Origin: Symmetrospora coprosmae | Taxonomy: Eukaryota; Basidiomycota; Cystobasidiomycetes; Symmetrosporaceae | Reading direction: 5' to 3' | DNA: 64,000 bases | Assembly: GCA_008802785.1 (NCBI GenBank) | Contig: VUYT01000015.1 | Span: forward strand, 372,001 to 436,000 | Shown: one piece after another, positions 21,980-34,092 of the stretch | How positions within the stretch are numbered: the first letter of the stretch is position 1 | Layout of the letters: each line of letters starts with the position of its first letter | Notes under the pieces: generated by a model | The model's database searches: none | Seen by the model: only the letters and a program-made list of their open reading frames with translations | Told to the model about the DNA's origin: nothing | Made by a program: the position numbers and the translations under genes

Positions 21980-23757
21980 CTACAACAAATCCCACTCGCC
22001 ATCTGACCTGCCCGGTCCAGCTGCTGGAGCTCCGCCCTGCATCGCAAGGGGATCTATAACGAAAGGATCCATGTCGTCCACGGCTCCAGCTGCTCTTGCA
22101 GGGTGATTCGGCGGTACTACGACGTATGTACCCTTGCTGTCGATCGCGTTCGGCCGATCCATGGCGCTCTGATGAAGCTCATCTAGCGCCTTCACGAAGT
22201 GTCGGAAGTCATAAGCAGGCGAGTTGACCTCGGCCGTGAGGAGACCATATCCGGGCTGTGAGGAGAGATGGCTCCGCTTTCCGGTGTCCGTACCAGTGAA
22301 AGCCTGCAGAATCAGAGAGAGCATGTCGTCGAGATCTGGCGACCCAGCTGCACGCGTGACACCAGCCGCGACCCCGAGGAAGTAGCAATTGTATGCCAGC
22401 ATCCGCAGACCGAGGGCCACTGGGGATTGCTTGTCGGTCTTGGATGACGGGAGATCACTTGACGCGACCAGCCTCTTCGCTGACGTTTCATCAGCATGCG
22501 AAGCCGGCGAGCTTTCTTCGGGGTCGCCCCGGCGCGAAAAGTAGAGCGGATAGTGGTGCGGGTAGCTGGTGTATAATGCATGTCAGAACGGAACCGCCTC
22601 CGGTGGCACTATCATAGAGAGCTCGTGCACGCACCGATGGGCATTTGCGGTACGCGGAGCGGCTTGGATCGTAGGCTTTGTGGTGGTGCCGGCCAGGATG
22701 AATGGCAGCTTGACGCCAAGGTATAATGTCCCGAGACGCAGAGATAGTACAAGGAGCTGTGTTGCAGCGTTGAGCTCATGCTTAGGTACTTCTACGTACG
22801 TGAAGATACGAAATTCAGCGCATGGCTAAGACTCAGCCGGTTCCGCTACCCTATCTCACCTCTAATAGCGCGCAAAGGCGGTAGGCGGAGACCACCTATG
22901 CTCTTTACTCGATGGTCTGCCGCTGTATCTGGTGGGCGAGGTGGTTGCCCTTCTCCCTCAGTAATGTTGAGTGCTTCCAGCAGCTCGCCCAGCAGGATTC
23001 GTCGCGTCTCGGCCAGTTCCGCTGAGAGAGTCGCATGAGCAGCCGCCAGTGTGGTTCGAGTGCTTTGCGATACATCCTCTGCGGGTTCCTGCGCCACGAC
23101 AGGTGTGGTGCCGTCCCGCTGTCCCTCGAGCTTGCTTCTCGCCTGATGCAGCGTCTGTCTCCTGTGACTGAGCAGCTCTCTCTTCTGCCTGACCTCCTCC
23201 TCGGCCCGGCCGATATCGAGTTTGAGCCTACGCAGCTCCGCATCAATGCCGCTGCTCTTCTGGGTGCGCGTCCAAGCGTCCGCTTGGAGGTAGCGACTGT
23301 CGCGACTACTGATGACGCCCTGTTTCGCTCGAGCGGTGGCTGCGGGCAGTAGTGTGGCTTCGTGCGCGGCCGTCTGCGACTTGTAGAGCTTGAGCAGCTT
23401 TGAGAGACAGATGGCACAGATGTACGTCTCTGGTACCGACGCACAGCCGGGACAAGGCGGTCGTCCAGCTTGCACGCTGCCGGGCCGCTTGCCGCCACCG
23501 CTGCTGGTTGCGCTGGACTGGCGTGAACGGTACGGGCTTGCTGTGGGAATAGCTGACATGGCGCTACGGGTGGGCGATGTTGACTGCTGTAGCTCCAAGC
23601 TTCTGTCTGTTCTACATGACTGCTGTTGTCGAAAGCGAGAAGGGTGAATTGGAGAGAAGGAGCCAGCCAGCTCTTCGGTGTCGCGCGTTGACGATGCGTC
23701 ATGCTGCCCTTCAGGCCTCAGGCCTGTCTCCCGCGCATTATTCGAGGCTTCGCTCAT
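21980..23757 (-). CDS. ATG14: Atg14-like subunit of the Vps34 PI3-kinase complex
   Basis: Three exons (23757-22860, 22791-22635, 22565-21980) give 546 residues. After a Ser-rich leader, residues ~95-115 hold clustered cysteines (CPGCASVPETYICAICLSKL), the zinc-binding-like motif typical of Atg14/Barkor. A long coiled coil follows (ELRRLKLDIGRAEEEVRQKR to RSKLEGQRD, then LSAELAETRRILLGELLEAL). The C-terminal half has the family block VPKHELNAATQLLVLSLRLG, LYLGVKLPFIL and HHYPLYFSRRGDPEE, then LGLRMLAYNCYFLGVAAGV. Atg14 directs Vps34-Vps15-Vps30 to autophagosome formation. A UVRAG/Vps38 assignment is the main alternative, but the N-terminal cysteines favour Atg14. Divergent from the helicase gene, with starts 131 bp apart. 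Confidence 0.7.
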
Positions 23758-23888
23758 CCGCAGGAAAGTGCCGACACTCTCTTCCCTACTCTCTACAAGC
23801 TATCGAGGCGCACGCGTAGGCTTGACGCCTGCAGAACCAGCCGCGCATCCGGTCGCGCAAACGTGACCGCAAGCCCAACGCCGAGCTC

Positions 23889-26800
23889 ATGGGCAAGTCG
23901 AAAGCCACTGGATCATCGTCATCCACCTCTGCAGCAGCAACAGCAAAGACTGAGCCTGGCAAGACGAATGATGCTGCAAAGGTCCGCCCTCCTCGAGCCA
24001 AGATAGTGCGCTCTGGCAACGCAGGGAACGGATCGAGCAGTACACCAAGCGCCACCGACACTTCTGTGAAGCCCGACGATGGACGTCCACCTCCGCTGTT
24101 CCCCGTAGGCTACAAGACGCCTCTGAGTCTGCTCAATGAGCGCTGTCAGAAAAACGGCTGGCAAAAGCCGGATGTGCAACCTGTGCGTCCCGTTGCTGAA
24201 GTGGCTCGTCACACAGGGCGAAACTGCTCACGCTCCGGCCTGACACCGCATTTATTCCTCTCCAGTTCAAGACACCCTCTGGTTACAGCTGCGTGGTCCA
24301 CTTGACGAAGTTGGACTCCAAGTCTGGCGCCGAGACAGTCTCACTTCGAGTGCCGACCAACTCGGATTCGCCCGTCAAGCTCGATAAGGCCACCGCGCTC
24401 GAGGCCAAGCACTGGGGCTCGGTGTATGCGCTACATCGCTTTGCGTCCAATCTTCAGCTCGGGATGGTCTTGCCTCCGCAATGCAGAGATTACTGGTCAG
24501 CGCTGCAGCAGGAAAAGAAGAGTGCGGGCAAGAAGGACGAATGGCTGTATGCAGAAGACCCTTTTGCCGCTTCCAGCGCTCGGAATGCCGCCCTCGAGGC
24601 GAGTAGAGCAAGGGCTTCCGCATCTGCATCTACAGCATTGAGCGCGGCGGGGTCGGGACACAACACGCCGACTCATGGTAGCGGGCCGTCGTACCCCAAG
24701 GATACGCCAGAAGTTGCCATGAGCAGCGAGATGCGGCAGCTCGTGCAGTCGACTATCCGTACAATGCGGAAGTTCCACCCACCCAGCGAAGATGATGACG
24801 CCATTTCAGCCCCTCTCACTCTCACCGCAGAGGAGAAGAAGCGGGCGTTGCAGTCCCTTGTCTCACTCGGATACCGGGAAGGGCATGTTCAAAGCGCTCT
24901 CACATACGTACAGTCCCTCGCTGCACGTTCAGATCCCTTGCTCGAGGGCCTGAACACCGGAACGGCGTTACAGGACATACTGCTGCAGTATCTGCAGATC
25001 ACGCTGTCCGAGGAAGAGCTTCCAACGTCCGGGCACGGCTATCAGCCTACGTCAGCTGAGACTGGCATTCGTCTGGTGAAGCGGGTTGACAAGCCCTCAG
25101 GCTTGAAGGAAGCTTGGCTTGCCGAAAAGATCGTGAAAGAGGCAGGATACCCGCTTGAGCCAGCACAAGAAGCTGTCGAAGCCGCTGCCGGAGACGAAGC
25201 AACAGCACTCGATCTGCTTGCGCGCCGCCTAGCCGGCTGGTCAGATGTTCCGTCTAATCTAGATGGACATGCCAGCGGAGGCGGCGTCGACCGCTCAGAA
25301 CTCGCCAGAAAGAGAGAGACCGAAGTCGAGGCTCTCGAAGCAATGTGCGGCAAGCAGATTCGCAGGGTGGGCGAAGGCCGCATCTCAATCAGTATACCGG
25401 AATCTCCACAACCGCTATTGCTGCACGTCATCCTCTTCTCCACTTCGCACGCCTACCCTAGCCCGTCAGAACCAGGCGGGGCCCTGCACATTCCTGTGTT
25501 TTACCTGTCCTCAGAAGGTGGGTCGGCCATACCCGCATACATCCGCCTACACCTACTCTCTCTGCTGGTCAACAAGATTCGAGACCTGGAGCAGCCTGAT
25601 TGGCGTGAGATACTGGAGGCAGGAGAGGGTGGCCTTATCTACGAGATGGTCGCCTACCTGAGTGAGCGGGTCGCGGGGGTCCTGAAGGACCCGCCGCCTG
25701 CAGACGAGGTCCTGCGGAACCTTCGGCACGATGAGGAGGAGGGGTACGCTGGGCGCACTGCTTCCAGTGGCAGGAATACGCCGCAAGGCAGCCGCGATCG
25801 CAACGCACCTAGACGGGCGATGGTCTCCGGCAATAACGCGGCACTCGCGCAGGAGTACGCTAGACTGGTCAATTCGTCAGAGTACCAGTCAATGCACGTT
25901 ACTCGGCAACGCCTCCCTGCGTACAAGTCCCGGACAGAGCTCATGCGCACAATCGAATCAAACCGAGTCGTCATCGTCTCTGGCGCGACTGGGAGTGGTA
26001 AGACCACACAGGTACCATCGTATATCCTGGAGGAGCTGCTCAGCACAAATCGTGGCGCCAGCGCGAACATCATTTGCACTCAGCCGAGAAGGATCTCGGC
26101 TATCGGCGTCGCAGCGCGTGTCGCCGACGAATGGGGCAAGCAGAAAGTTGGTGATGGCCTCATTGGGTATGCCATTCGTGGCGAGCGCAAAGCCGGCCGA
26201 GGTTGCCGGCTCTTATTTTGCACAACGGGTATCCGTAAGTGTCCTGTCCCGTCGCTAGTGGTCGTCGGAAATCCTTGCTGACTTGCCGTCCCTTACAGTT
26301 CTCCAACGACTATCAAGGGGCGGTGATCCGAATCTTGACGGTGTATCGCACGTCTTCGTCGATGAGGTACACGAGCGCTCGCTGGACAGTGATTTCCTGT
26401 TGCTGATCCTGCGCGAGGTGCTCGAGCGCAACTCGTCCATCAAGATTATCCTGGTAAGCTGAAGGCAATGGTCGTACTCTCCGATGTAGTCTCCGATGAA
26501 GTTGAGCTAATTTCCATGCCCCTATGCAGATGAGCGCGACGGCCGACTCCGACCGCTTCTCACGGTACTTTGGCGGTGCTCCGCTCATCGAGATTCCAGG
26601 TCAAACCCATCCTGTCGAGGACTTCTACCTAGAGGACGTGATTCGCGCAACGCAGTACATCGCCCCATCGATGCGTGCGTCGCGCAAATATAGCGAAGAA
26701 GAGGACGAGGAGATCAAGAACTCGTTCATCGCGCAAGGCATAACTAATCCTCAAACTGTCAGCACACTACGAATGCTGGCGAAGGGCGAAAAGCTGGACT

Positions 26801-28793
26801 ACGATCTCGTTGCCGCTGCAGTCCTGCACATTGTCGGCGTGTCAGATCCCAGCGAGGCAATCCTCATCTTCGTTACAGGTACGTCAGCCATGTTCTTCTA
26901 CAGGTGCATCGCAGCTGAGAGGCCCGCTTTCTCCACTTTTTGCAGGTGTCGCTGAGATTACTCAGACCATGCGAGCAGTCGAGAAGGTGCTGCCTGCCAA
27001 GTCGGCCGAGGTGCTTCCCCTGCATGCCAACCTGTCCAGTGCAGACCAGTCTAAAATATTCAAGCGTACGACCCGCCGCAAGATTATCGTGGCCACGAAC
27101 GTGGCAGAAACCAGTATCACCGTCGACGATGTCGTCTTCGTCATCGATACCGGCCGGGTCAAGGAAACCCGCTTCGATCCGACGAACGGGCTCCAGCTGC
27201 TGGTGGAGGACTGGAATAGCTTGGCCGGCGCAAGGCAGCGCAGGGGTAGAGCAGGACGGGTTAAGCCCGGACAGTGCTGGAAGCTGTTCACTCGGTGGCA
27301 GGAGGCCAGGCTTCCTACTCACGCTCAGCCAGAGATCCTGAGATCGCCCCTGCCGTCCCTTGTCCTGCAGGTGAAGGCGCTGCGAGGGGAAGAGGACGTT
27401 GCTGCCTTCTTGGGCAAAGCCCTGGATCCCCCGCATGTCCTCGCCGTCGCAGAAGCACTGAATACCTTGACGAGACTTGGTGCTTTGCAAGAAGGCGACC
27501 CGAAGACAGCCAAGCTTACGCCGCTGGGACAGAATCTCACCCTGTTGCCGCTCGACCTTCGATTGGGCAAGGTGAGAGGTGGCCTCCCCTTTGCTTGCAT
27601 AGAGCCCGGCTCAATCTATTCTCTTCTAGATGCTCGTACTCGCTTCTATCTTCGATTGTCTGGACCCGGTACTCACGCTGTGCGCTGCGCTCTCTACAAA
27701 GTCGATCTTCAATGCTCCTCCCGAGAAGCGCCAAGAGGCGAGCTCGGCAAGACTACGGTTCTCGACAGGGAAATCCGACCTCCTGACGGATATTCACGCC
27801 ATCGAGACTGCACTCGCCATGCGCGATCAGCCAAAGCAGATGCGCGAGTTCTGCGAGGACAACTTCATCTCTCATCCCGGGCTGCGCGAGATCATGTCTC
27901 TGCGTGTCGACTACATCAACGCCCTGAGGCAAGCCGGCTTCGAGCTGTCTGTCGATGCGGTTCCAGCGTCTCTGGATACCTCGAAGGGCAAGAAAGCCGC
28001 AGTCAGCGCAAGCCTGCTCAAGGCGATCATCTATGCGGGTACGTGCAAGGCTGTCAGGGTCAGGCTGCCAGAGACCAAATACGAGAGCACCATCGGCGGA
28101 ACGACACAAATCGACCATGAAGCAAAGCAGGTCCGCTTCTTCGACACCGACGGTGAGTGGTCAGGTTATGAGACTGCATCTGAGCTCTCCGGTCACTGAG
28201 CTGACTCCGAGCCCAACACCAGGCCGAGTTTTCATTCATCCAAGCTCGATACTTTTCTCCGAGTCCAAGCTGAAGAACGGGTATATAACCTACTTCAACA
28301 AGTCGGTCACATCGAAACCCTTTCTGCGCGATGCTACCGAGGTGAGTGTTGCGGTTGTGGACGCCTAACGCGCAGACATTCTCTATCTAAAACTGCAAGT
28401 TGCGCTATAGCTACCACTGTATGCCCTCCTCATCTTCGGACAAGGGCTATGCGCCGACCCATTGCGAGGAGGCTTGACACTCGATGATGGAGGCATCCGC
28501 TTGCGCGCACCGCCACGATCGGCTGTACTGATCAAGGAGATGAGGTGTGTCCTCTGATGCCTGAGCACTCCCGCCAAGATAACCCGCTGCGCGGGCTAAC
28601 CTCTGTTCGCTGATCTAGGCGCCTGCTGGACGTCGAGCTAGCAACTCTGATTGACTACCCAGAGTACACAAAGGGTAGGTCGCGCGGCCAATCCGCTTTC
28701 CCTCGACCCTGCTGATGCACCTTACGATATGTAGACGGACCGAGTCCCGTCATTCGCACGATGATGACTCTGCTGGACCGGGACGGTTCCTGA
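23889..28793 (+). CDS. DExH-box RNA helicase, DHX57/YLR419W-like, with UBA-like and RWD domains
   Basis: Ten exons, beginning 23889-24182 and ending 28735-28793, encode 1427 residues. Order: basic N-terminus; a family-specific block ([20 protein letters not shown]); two UBA-like helical units near residues 190 and 295; an RWD-like domain starting [19 protein letters not shown]; helicase core with motif [21 protein letters not shown] (about 671), DEVHERS (about 774), SAT (start of exon 4), [19 protein letters not shown], and [15 protein letters not shown]; then HA2/OB-fold region with [20 protein letters not shown]. All ATPase motifs are intact. The architecture matches fungal YLR419W/Ucp12 and animal DHX57, whose precise RNA substrates are poorly known. 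Convergent with the next gene, 64 bp apart. Confidence 0.87.
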
Positions 28794-28857
28794 GCCGAGG
28801 GCAACGATGAGCGTGACGTATTGCATAGAGAGGAGCGTACATCGAGAGCGAATTCGT

Positions 28858-30033
28858 CTAGTCCTGCTCAATGCCGTAGCCGATGTCACCGAAGATGGGG
28901 CGGAATAGGAACCGTTCGATGACGATCGCACTCCAACGTATCGCGTCTGCTATTGCCAGTTTGACCCTTTCGAGCTCGAGGTATAGCGTGCTTCCTAACA
29001 CCTTCTGCACGAGAACAAGGGGCATGTAGGCTACCAGGAACTGTGGCGCCAGGACCAGCCCCTTGAACAGACGTTGCGCAAGTACGGCGTTGTGTCCAGC
29101 GTGTTCTGGATTATATGGTCGCAGCAAGCTGACGTGTCCGAGATATCGCCCTGAGAGACAATTGACGAGCGCACCTCGATACAGCATCGCGAAGACCCTG
29201 ACCGTGATGAAGCATCAGCCCATGGCGTCTGAGTACAGGACGTCAAGGACTTGCGGTCGTACCGGATGCTTGGCATGAGGCGAGCTCCCCGATACCGTGG
29301 ACGGGCTATCAAGGCAGTGGCAAAGAAGGGCTCTCGGACGCGCTCTTCCGAGCTTTCCGCTTCAAGACGATGGCACCGGACAGGAAGATTGTCGAAGCCG
29401 CTTGTCCGTTGCAATCGAGTAAGCTGCGCCTTGCTCACACGGTATGCAATGCCCTAACCGCAGGGACAGCGACGGAGCGACGGAGCGTCTGTTAGCCTGA
29501 ACTGAAGGAGTAAGCGATGCAGGCGGCTTGACTGTCGGACGAACCTCTACGAATGGTGGCAGAGGGTCTGAAGCGTCGAAGGGCAAGCCAGGACAACATC
29601 GATCGTGCAGATAGCGCTTGTACGCCTCGGTGTCGGTCGATTCGCCTTTTTCTCGCGCATTGACGAAAGGACCGTCATTCACGCCGCGTATGATGAGAGA
29701 TGCGTGCGCAGGATCCGTGTAGGGTATGCCGCGGTAGTCAAAGGCTACGGCAGTTGGTGCGTGTCAGACTGTGCAGCTTCGAGGCGATTGCCGGGTTACA
29801 GCCGCCGTGGAACCCACCGAGCCACGCGTCAGGCACGACGACAGGACAGCTTTCAAGGGGTTTGCCGCCCATCTGCTGGGCAAGGATGTTCGGCCACATC
29901 GAAGAAGCGTACGCAAAGTACTGTCCATGTCGAGCGTGAGAAACGGCCGCTCAGACCTCACATTCTGCGGCGGAGACTCGGTCGACACTGAACTCACCCA
30001 GACGCCCGCATCAACTCCGCTTTCGCCGTCCAT
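28858..30033 (-). CDS. Gamma-glutamylcyclotransferase/AIG2-like protein
   Basis: Five exons (30033-29998, 29920-29818, 29744-29545, 29453-29263, 29197-28858) sum to 289 residues in one frame. The AIG2/GGCT fold begins with YFAYASSMWPNILAQQM (the usual YFAYGSNM start). It continues with PDAWLAFDYRGIPYTDPAHASL, GIAYRVSKAQLTRLQ and MPSIRVFAMLYRGALVNCLS, then HVSLLRPYNPE. The C-terminal 60 residues add a hydrophobic stretch (GLVLAPQFLVAYMPLVLVQK), longer than a minimal cyclotransferase. GGCT-type enzymes release 5-oxoproline from gamma-glutamyl compounds. The catalytic Glu was not placed with certainty, so activity is inferred from fold only. Exon 1 is just 36 bases before the first intron. Confidence 0.68.
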
Positions 30034-30619
30034 CTCGCTCAGCGTGGAAGCGTATGCTATATGTCGAGACAACTTCGATGCGTTGGTGGAAAGGGAAGCC
30101 TGTGTCCCGTCATCTCGTCCCCGAGGCGGAGGGTCGGGACGGAAGATGATGTCAGAACGGAACCAGGCGCGAACCGGGACTCGTGGCCTGCAACGGATGA
30201 ATCGCGCAATTCAGATAAAATTGCACGATGGAGACTATTACAGCTTCATACAGGCTGTGGCGCCGCAAGTCCCCTTGCGTTTCCGATTCCCCCCCGTCTT
30301 TGCACAGACTTCACATTTTCGACCGCGATGACCATACCACTTCTGAGGCGCTCACCGATGACTCACAGACACGCAGGGGACAGAGTGAGGACAGACGAAG
30401 CTGACATAACCCTATATGCAGGCGCTGTGGGTCGTCTTCAGGCCAGATATCACTGCCACGATCAGGCCTTGTGATCTGCGGGCACAGGAGAGAATGTGAT
30501 CAGCAGGGATCCGCGCGCTATGAGGTCGAGCTGATTTACAGCCTGCATCGCCCAGCTCTTTCTGCAGTATGGGAGCAAGGAGCACATTGACGGCATGTTC
30601 AGCCTGGCTCTCCTTGTTG
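30034..30619. other. Intergenic region upstream of the GGCT-like gene
   Basis: About 590 bp. No coding frame with support and no RNA gene; probably promoter and 3' UTR of the neighbours. Confidence 0.4.
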
Positions 30620-31284
30620 CTAGCCAAATAGGGGACCAACCCCGCCGATCTTGAGCGGCTCCGCAGCAAGCAAGATGAAGTAGATCCGGCTCCACTGATC
30701 TGTCTTGTTGTTCCACCCGTGTATAGTGCCACGCTGGACCTGTTCAGAGCTTACAGTAGTGAGCGAAGTGGGTCTGTAAGCGCCCAACGGGGAAGTAATA
30801 CTCACGCAGACATCGCCCTCCTTCATGTGCACCTCTTTCCCATCATCCAGAATGAGCCAGGCTTCACCTTTGGCGATAATACCGTAGTCGAGGGAGGTCG
30901 TGCGGTGAAACGGGGAAACCGATTGAGGAGGGATGTCAACAATGCGGAGGACCGATCCTCCAGAGTTGCTCAATTTGGCTCCGTCCTCTTGGAGAGCGAG
31001 GTCTCTCTCGTCGGCATTGTCGTACGGCGAAGCGTCTGTGGTCCAGAGATGTGCGAAGCGTGCTGATCCACCATCTTTCGTGTTGATGGGCTTCGCGTCA
31101 ACTTGCTCATCCTTCCATCTGCAGGTCGCGATTGCCATGGCATGATCAGCAGCAGCTGCCAACAAGACGCCGATACCAGAGACTACACTCCTTACACGAC
31201 TGCCTTGCCATCCGCCGTGTGTCCTGTGACGACGCGTCGGATAGACGAGCTCAGCCCATCGACACGTGCATCGCTAGCCGACAT
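30620..31284 (-). CDS. Single-domain cupin protein
   Basis: Three exons (31284-31196, 31118-30806, 30739-30620) give 173 residues. The start MSASDARVDGLSSSIRRVVT leads into TGHTADGKAVV, the usual opening of a fungal cupin family. The barrel has SVSPFHRTTSLDYGIIAKGE, WLILDDGKEVHMKEGDVCVQ and RGTIHGWNNKTDQWSRIYFI. The two cupin motifs each keep a His (FHRT and TIHGW) plus acidic residues, so a metal site is plausible. The natural substrate of this fungal cupin group is not known to me. It is divergent from fumarylacetoacetase, sharing a promoter region of about 330 bp; joint regulation is possible but unproven. Confidence 0.75.
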
Positions 31285-31610
31285 GGTGTTCTCGCTTCAA
31301 GAATCCAGAAGAAGAAGGAGGCAGAGACTCGGGTGTATAAGAGACGATGATCTGATTCTTAGTGAATGATGCAGGCACGGTCAGTGTCTGCGGCATGGCC
31401 ACAGAGCTGTCGCGCACGGGCGGGCCTTCTGCTGTGGCAGTCTCCACCTCGGGCCCGGCATGTCTGTTGTTCCGGCTGGAAGAACAGGCGAGCAGGGTGG
31501 GAACGGGCAACCTATTCAGCGGCATCAGCTGCGCATGCCTGCCTTGAGAGGTCCGAGATAGACCGCCATCTCTTTCTGCACATCCGTAAACCGCTGTACG
31601 TGGGCAGGAG
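31285..31610. other. Shared promoter region cupin/fumarylacetoacetase
   Basis: 326 bp between two divergent start codons. No TATA box or recognisable operator was identified. Confidence 0.4.
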
Positions 31611-33242
31611 ATGAAGAGCTGGATCGCCGGCGCCAATTCGGTCGAGACGGACTTCACCATCCACAATATACCCCTGGGGCTCTTCTCCAGAGGCAGCCAC
31701 GACGAGAGACCCTGTCCCGGCACGCGTCTAGGAGACACCGTCGTCGACCTTAGCATCCTCGCTGCCTCGGGCCTGCTCGATGAGCTCGTCTCCGCTCCGA
31801 CACGTGAGGCTCTCACCGCAGGCGCGGACTCTCTGGCACCAGTGGCGGACCTACCTGTCCTGGACCGAGGGCAACTCCGACTTGCGTTACAGTCTGTGTT
31901 CAGCCAGGACAAAACCCCGGATGGCTTCCCTCAAAATGCCTTACTCAACGCGAATGCGGTCCAGATGTTGCTTCCTTTCCGGATAGGCGACTACACGGAC
32001 TTCTGTATTTCGTGAGTGCGAACGCGTCCGTACAGGATGGCATCTGATCTCGAGAGTCACTCCCGCCTCCCTCCTCGCCTACTCCACTTTGCGTTGCGCA
32101 GAGTTGAGCATATGAAGAACGCAGGAAGACAAGTCGCTGGCGATGCACGCATACCTCCCCAGATGCCCTACATGCCCATTGGATACCACGGTCGAGCAAG
32201 CTCGGTCATCGTGTCCGGGACACCATTTAAGCGACCTTGCGGGCTATACAAGCTGGCGCCGTCCGATCCAGAGCCCGTGTGTGCGCCAACCGCGAGGCTG
32301 GACTACGAGGTGGAGATGGCTTTCTACGTTTCAGGCAACACAAAGCTGGGACAGCGCCTGAACTCCCGAGAAGCAGAAGAAGCCATCTTTGGCGTGGTGT
32401 TGATGAACGGTGGGTACTGTCGGGCTCGTCACCATCGCAACTGCAACCTTCAATGCCTTCGTCTGATCTCCTGCTCGAAATAGACTGGTCAGCGCGCGAT
32501 ATCCAATCTTACGAGATGATGCCGCTCGGACCATTCCAAGGCAAGAACTTCGCCACAACCGTCAGCCCTTGGGTGATCAGTCCGGACGCCCTCAAGCCTT
32601 TCGAAATCCCGCTACCGGAGCGGCTAGTGCCGGAGCTGGTATACCTGCAGGACGAACGCGTGAACAGGGCATTGGACATTAATCTGTCAGTCGAGGTTCA
32701 GATAGGCAGTGAGTTCGGGATGATGATGTCTGGCAGATGGTTCCAGCCGGGCCCGGGCGTACAGCTGATGTTCGGATCGAGTAGACGAAAGCCAGGTTAT
32801 CGCAGGTAACATCAATGCAAAAGACTTCTACTGGAGCATGCCGCAGCTGCTTGTGCACCAGACCATGTCAGGCTGTAATGTCTCCACGGGCGATCTGATT
32901 GCGACAGGAACTTGCTCGGGCACTACCCCTGTAAGTTGTGTCCAGCTGAAAGGGCAGATTCAGCGTCTTCGTCTGACAGTCTCGTGCAGAACACACTGGG
33001 AAGCATTGTCGAGGTGACTGAAGGAGGTCGTAAGCCATGGCAGCTGCCCTCCGGTAAAGAACGGACATTCATAGAGAATGGTGATCCGCAGTCCTATCAC
33101 GAACGCGATAGCGTGGGCGCTTGCTGAGATCTGTTCCACTCCAGGCGATACGGTCATTATGAGGGGCCGCTGCAGCAAGGACGGGATTCATCTCGGTTTC
33201 GGAGAATGTAGCGGTCTCGTCCTGTCGGCCGACCCGATCTAG
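31611..33242 (+). CDS. Fumarylacetoacetase
   Basis: Six exons (31611-32011, 32102-32409, 32484-32708, 32785-32930, 32990-33080, 33145-33242) give 422 residues. This is the last enzyme of tyrosine/phenylalanine degradation, cutting fumarylacetoacetate to fumarate and acetoacetate in the cytosol. Conserved: DFTIHNIPLGLFS at the start, DYTDFCIS (metal-binding Asp), PIGYHGRASSVIVSGTP (catalytic His), RLDYEVEMAFYV (two metal-binding Glu), DWSARDIQSYEMMPLGPF (metal Asp), then YWSMPQLLVHQTMSGCN and GDLIATGTCSG. All active-site residues I know are present. The rest of the pathway (homogentisate dioxygenase, maleylacetoacetate isomerase) is not in this window, so no catabolic cluster is seen. Confidence 0.92.
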
Positions 33243-33309
33243 CCGGCTCGACGTACACGAGAGCCATTAGTAGCGCCAGGCTCTTCTCCAATGTAACATT
33301 CTTGCGATC

Positions 33310-33967
33310 TCATGCACCCAGGACAAAGCTGGAGAGCTTGTCCGAGTCGAGAATGTCCTTCTCGACGATTCTCGCCGTCTCCTTGCCCTCATTGTACCGA
33401 ATGACTGTCGGGATGCTCGAGACATTGTACGGTGCCTGTCGAAACTATAGACAGGGTACAGCGCCGCGTCAGTAGTGTGCGAATCGCTGATGACGACATG
33501 CGCGGACCTAGATAAGGACGGCCTTACCACGTTGTTCGGCGCCTTCCAGCTGCAGACGACCGAGTCGGATCAGCCAGTACGCTTCAGTAACGGGATGTAC
33601 TGTGCGGACAGAGCGGAGGTGCCAGGCTATTGCAGTCTTACGTGTTTCGTTCGCCTACAATCACCTGAACCGCCTTGCGGCCTGACTGGGCTCCGAATGC
33701 TGTGTCGAGCGCGGCTTCGGCATTTGTGCAGTCCGGACACCACTGTACGGAGGATGGAGAGAAGCGTTAGCAGGAAGATACTCTATTTTCAAGCGTGGCA
33801 GGGTGCTACGCCGATGAGCGGTCCGAGCTCGACGCTGCCCATCCAGAGTCCAGACCGTCAAGACATACGTTGGCGTAGAATACTACGAAGAACGGCTCGG
33901 CTGAAGCTTCGCTGTGAACCACAAGTGGCTTGAGCTCGTCCGGCGTAGAAATGAGTGATGCAAGCAT
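33310..33967 (-). CDS. Thioredoxin-fold protein, TXNDC17/TRP14-like
   Basis: Four exons (33967-33869, 33742-33642, 33549-33528, 33444-33310) give 118 residues. The redox site is WCPDC, exactly the motif of TRP14 (TXNDC17) rather than the WCGPC of ordinary thioredoxin, and it opens exon 2. EPFFVVFYAN precedes it. Then come VIVGERNTW, the TXNDC17-type NVFRQAPYNVSSIPTVIRY with the cis-Pro, and a C-terminal helix. Exon 3 is a 22-base microexon (Trp to Val), supported by phase and by the expected W..P.N.FR linker. Members of this family reduce small disulfides such as cystine and are recycled by thioredoxin reductase. Confidence 0.83.
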
Positions 33968-34092
33968 TCTGGGTGAGAGGGTGGGTCGGAGACAGGCGAA
34001 GCGACAGAGGAGCCGACTCGCAACTGGCGACGATGTCATGTTGCGGCGCGAACACATGCGATTAAGTTCGTATGCAAGCTCATCTAAATGAT

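Noticed and set aside
29197-29263. Frameshift in the cyclotransferase-like gene after PSIR
   Set aside because: A normal GTACGA..GGTCAG intron (29262-29198) restores the expected frame and the family motif.
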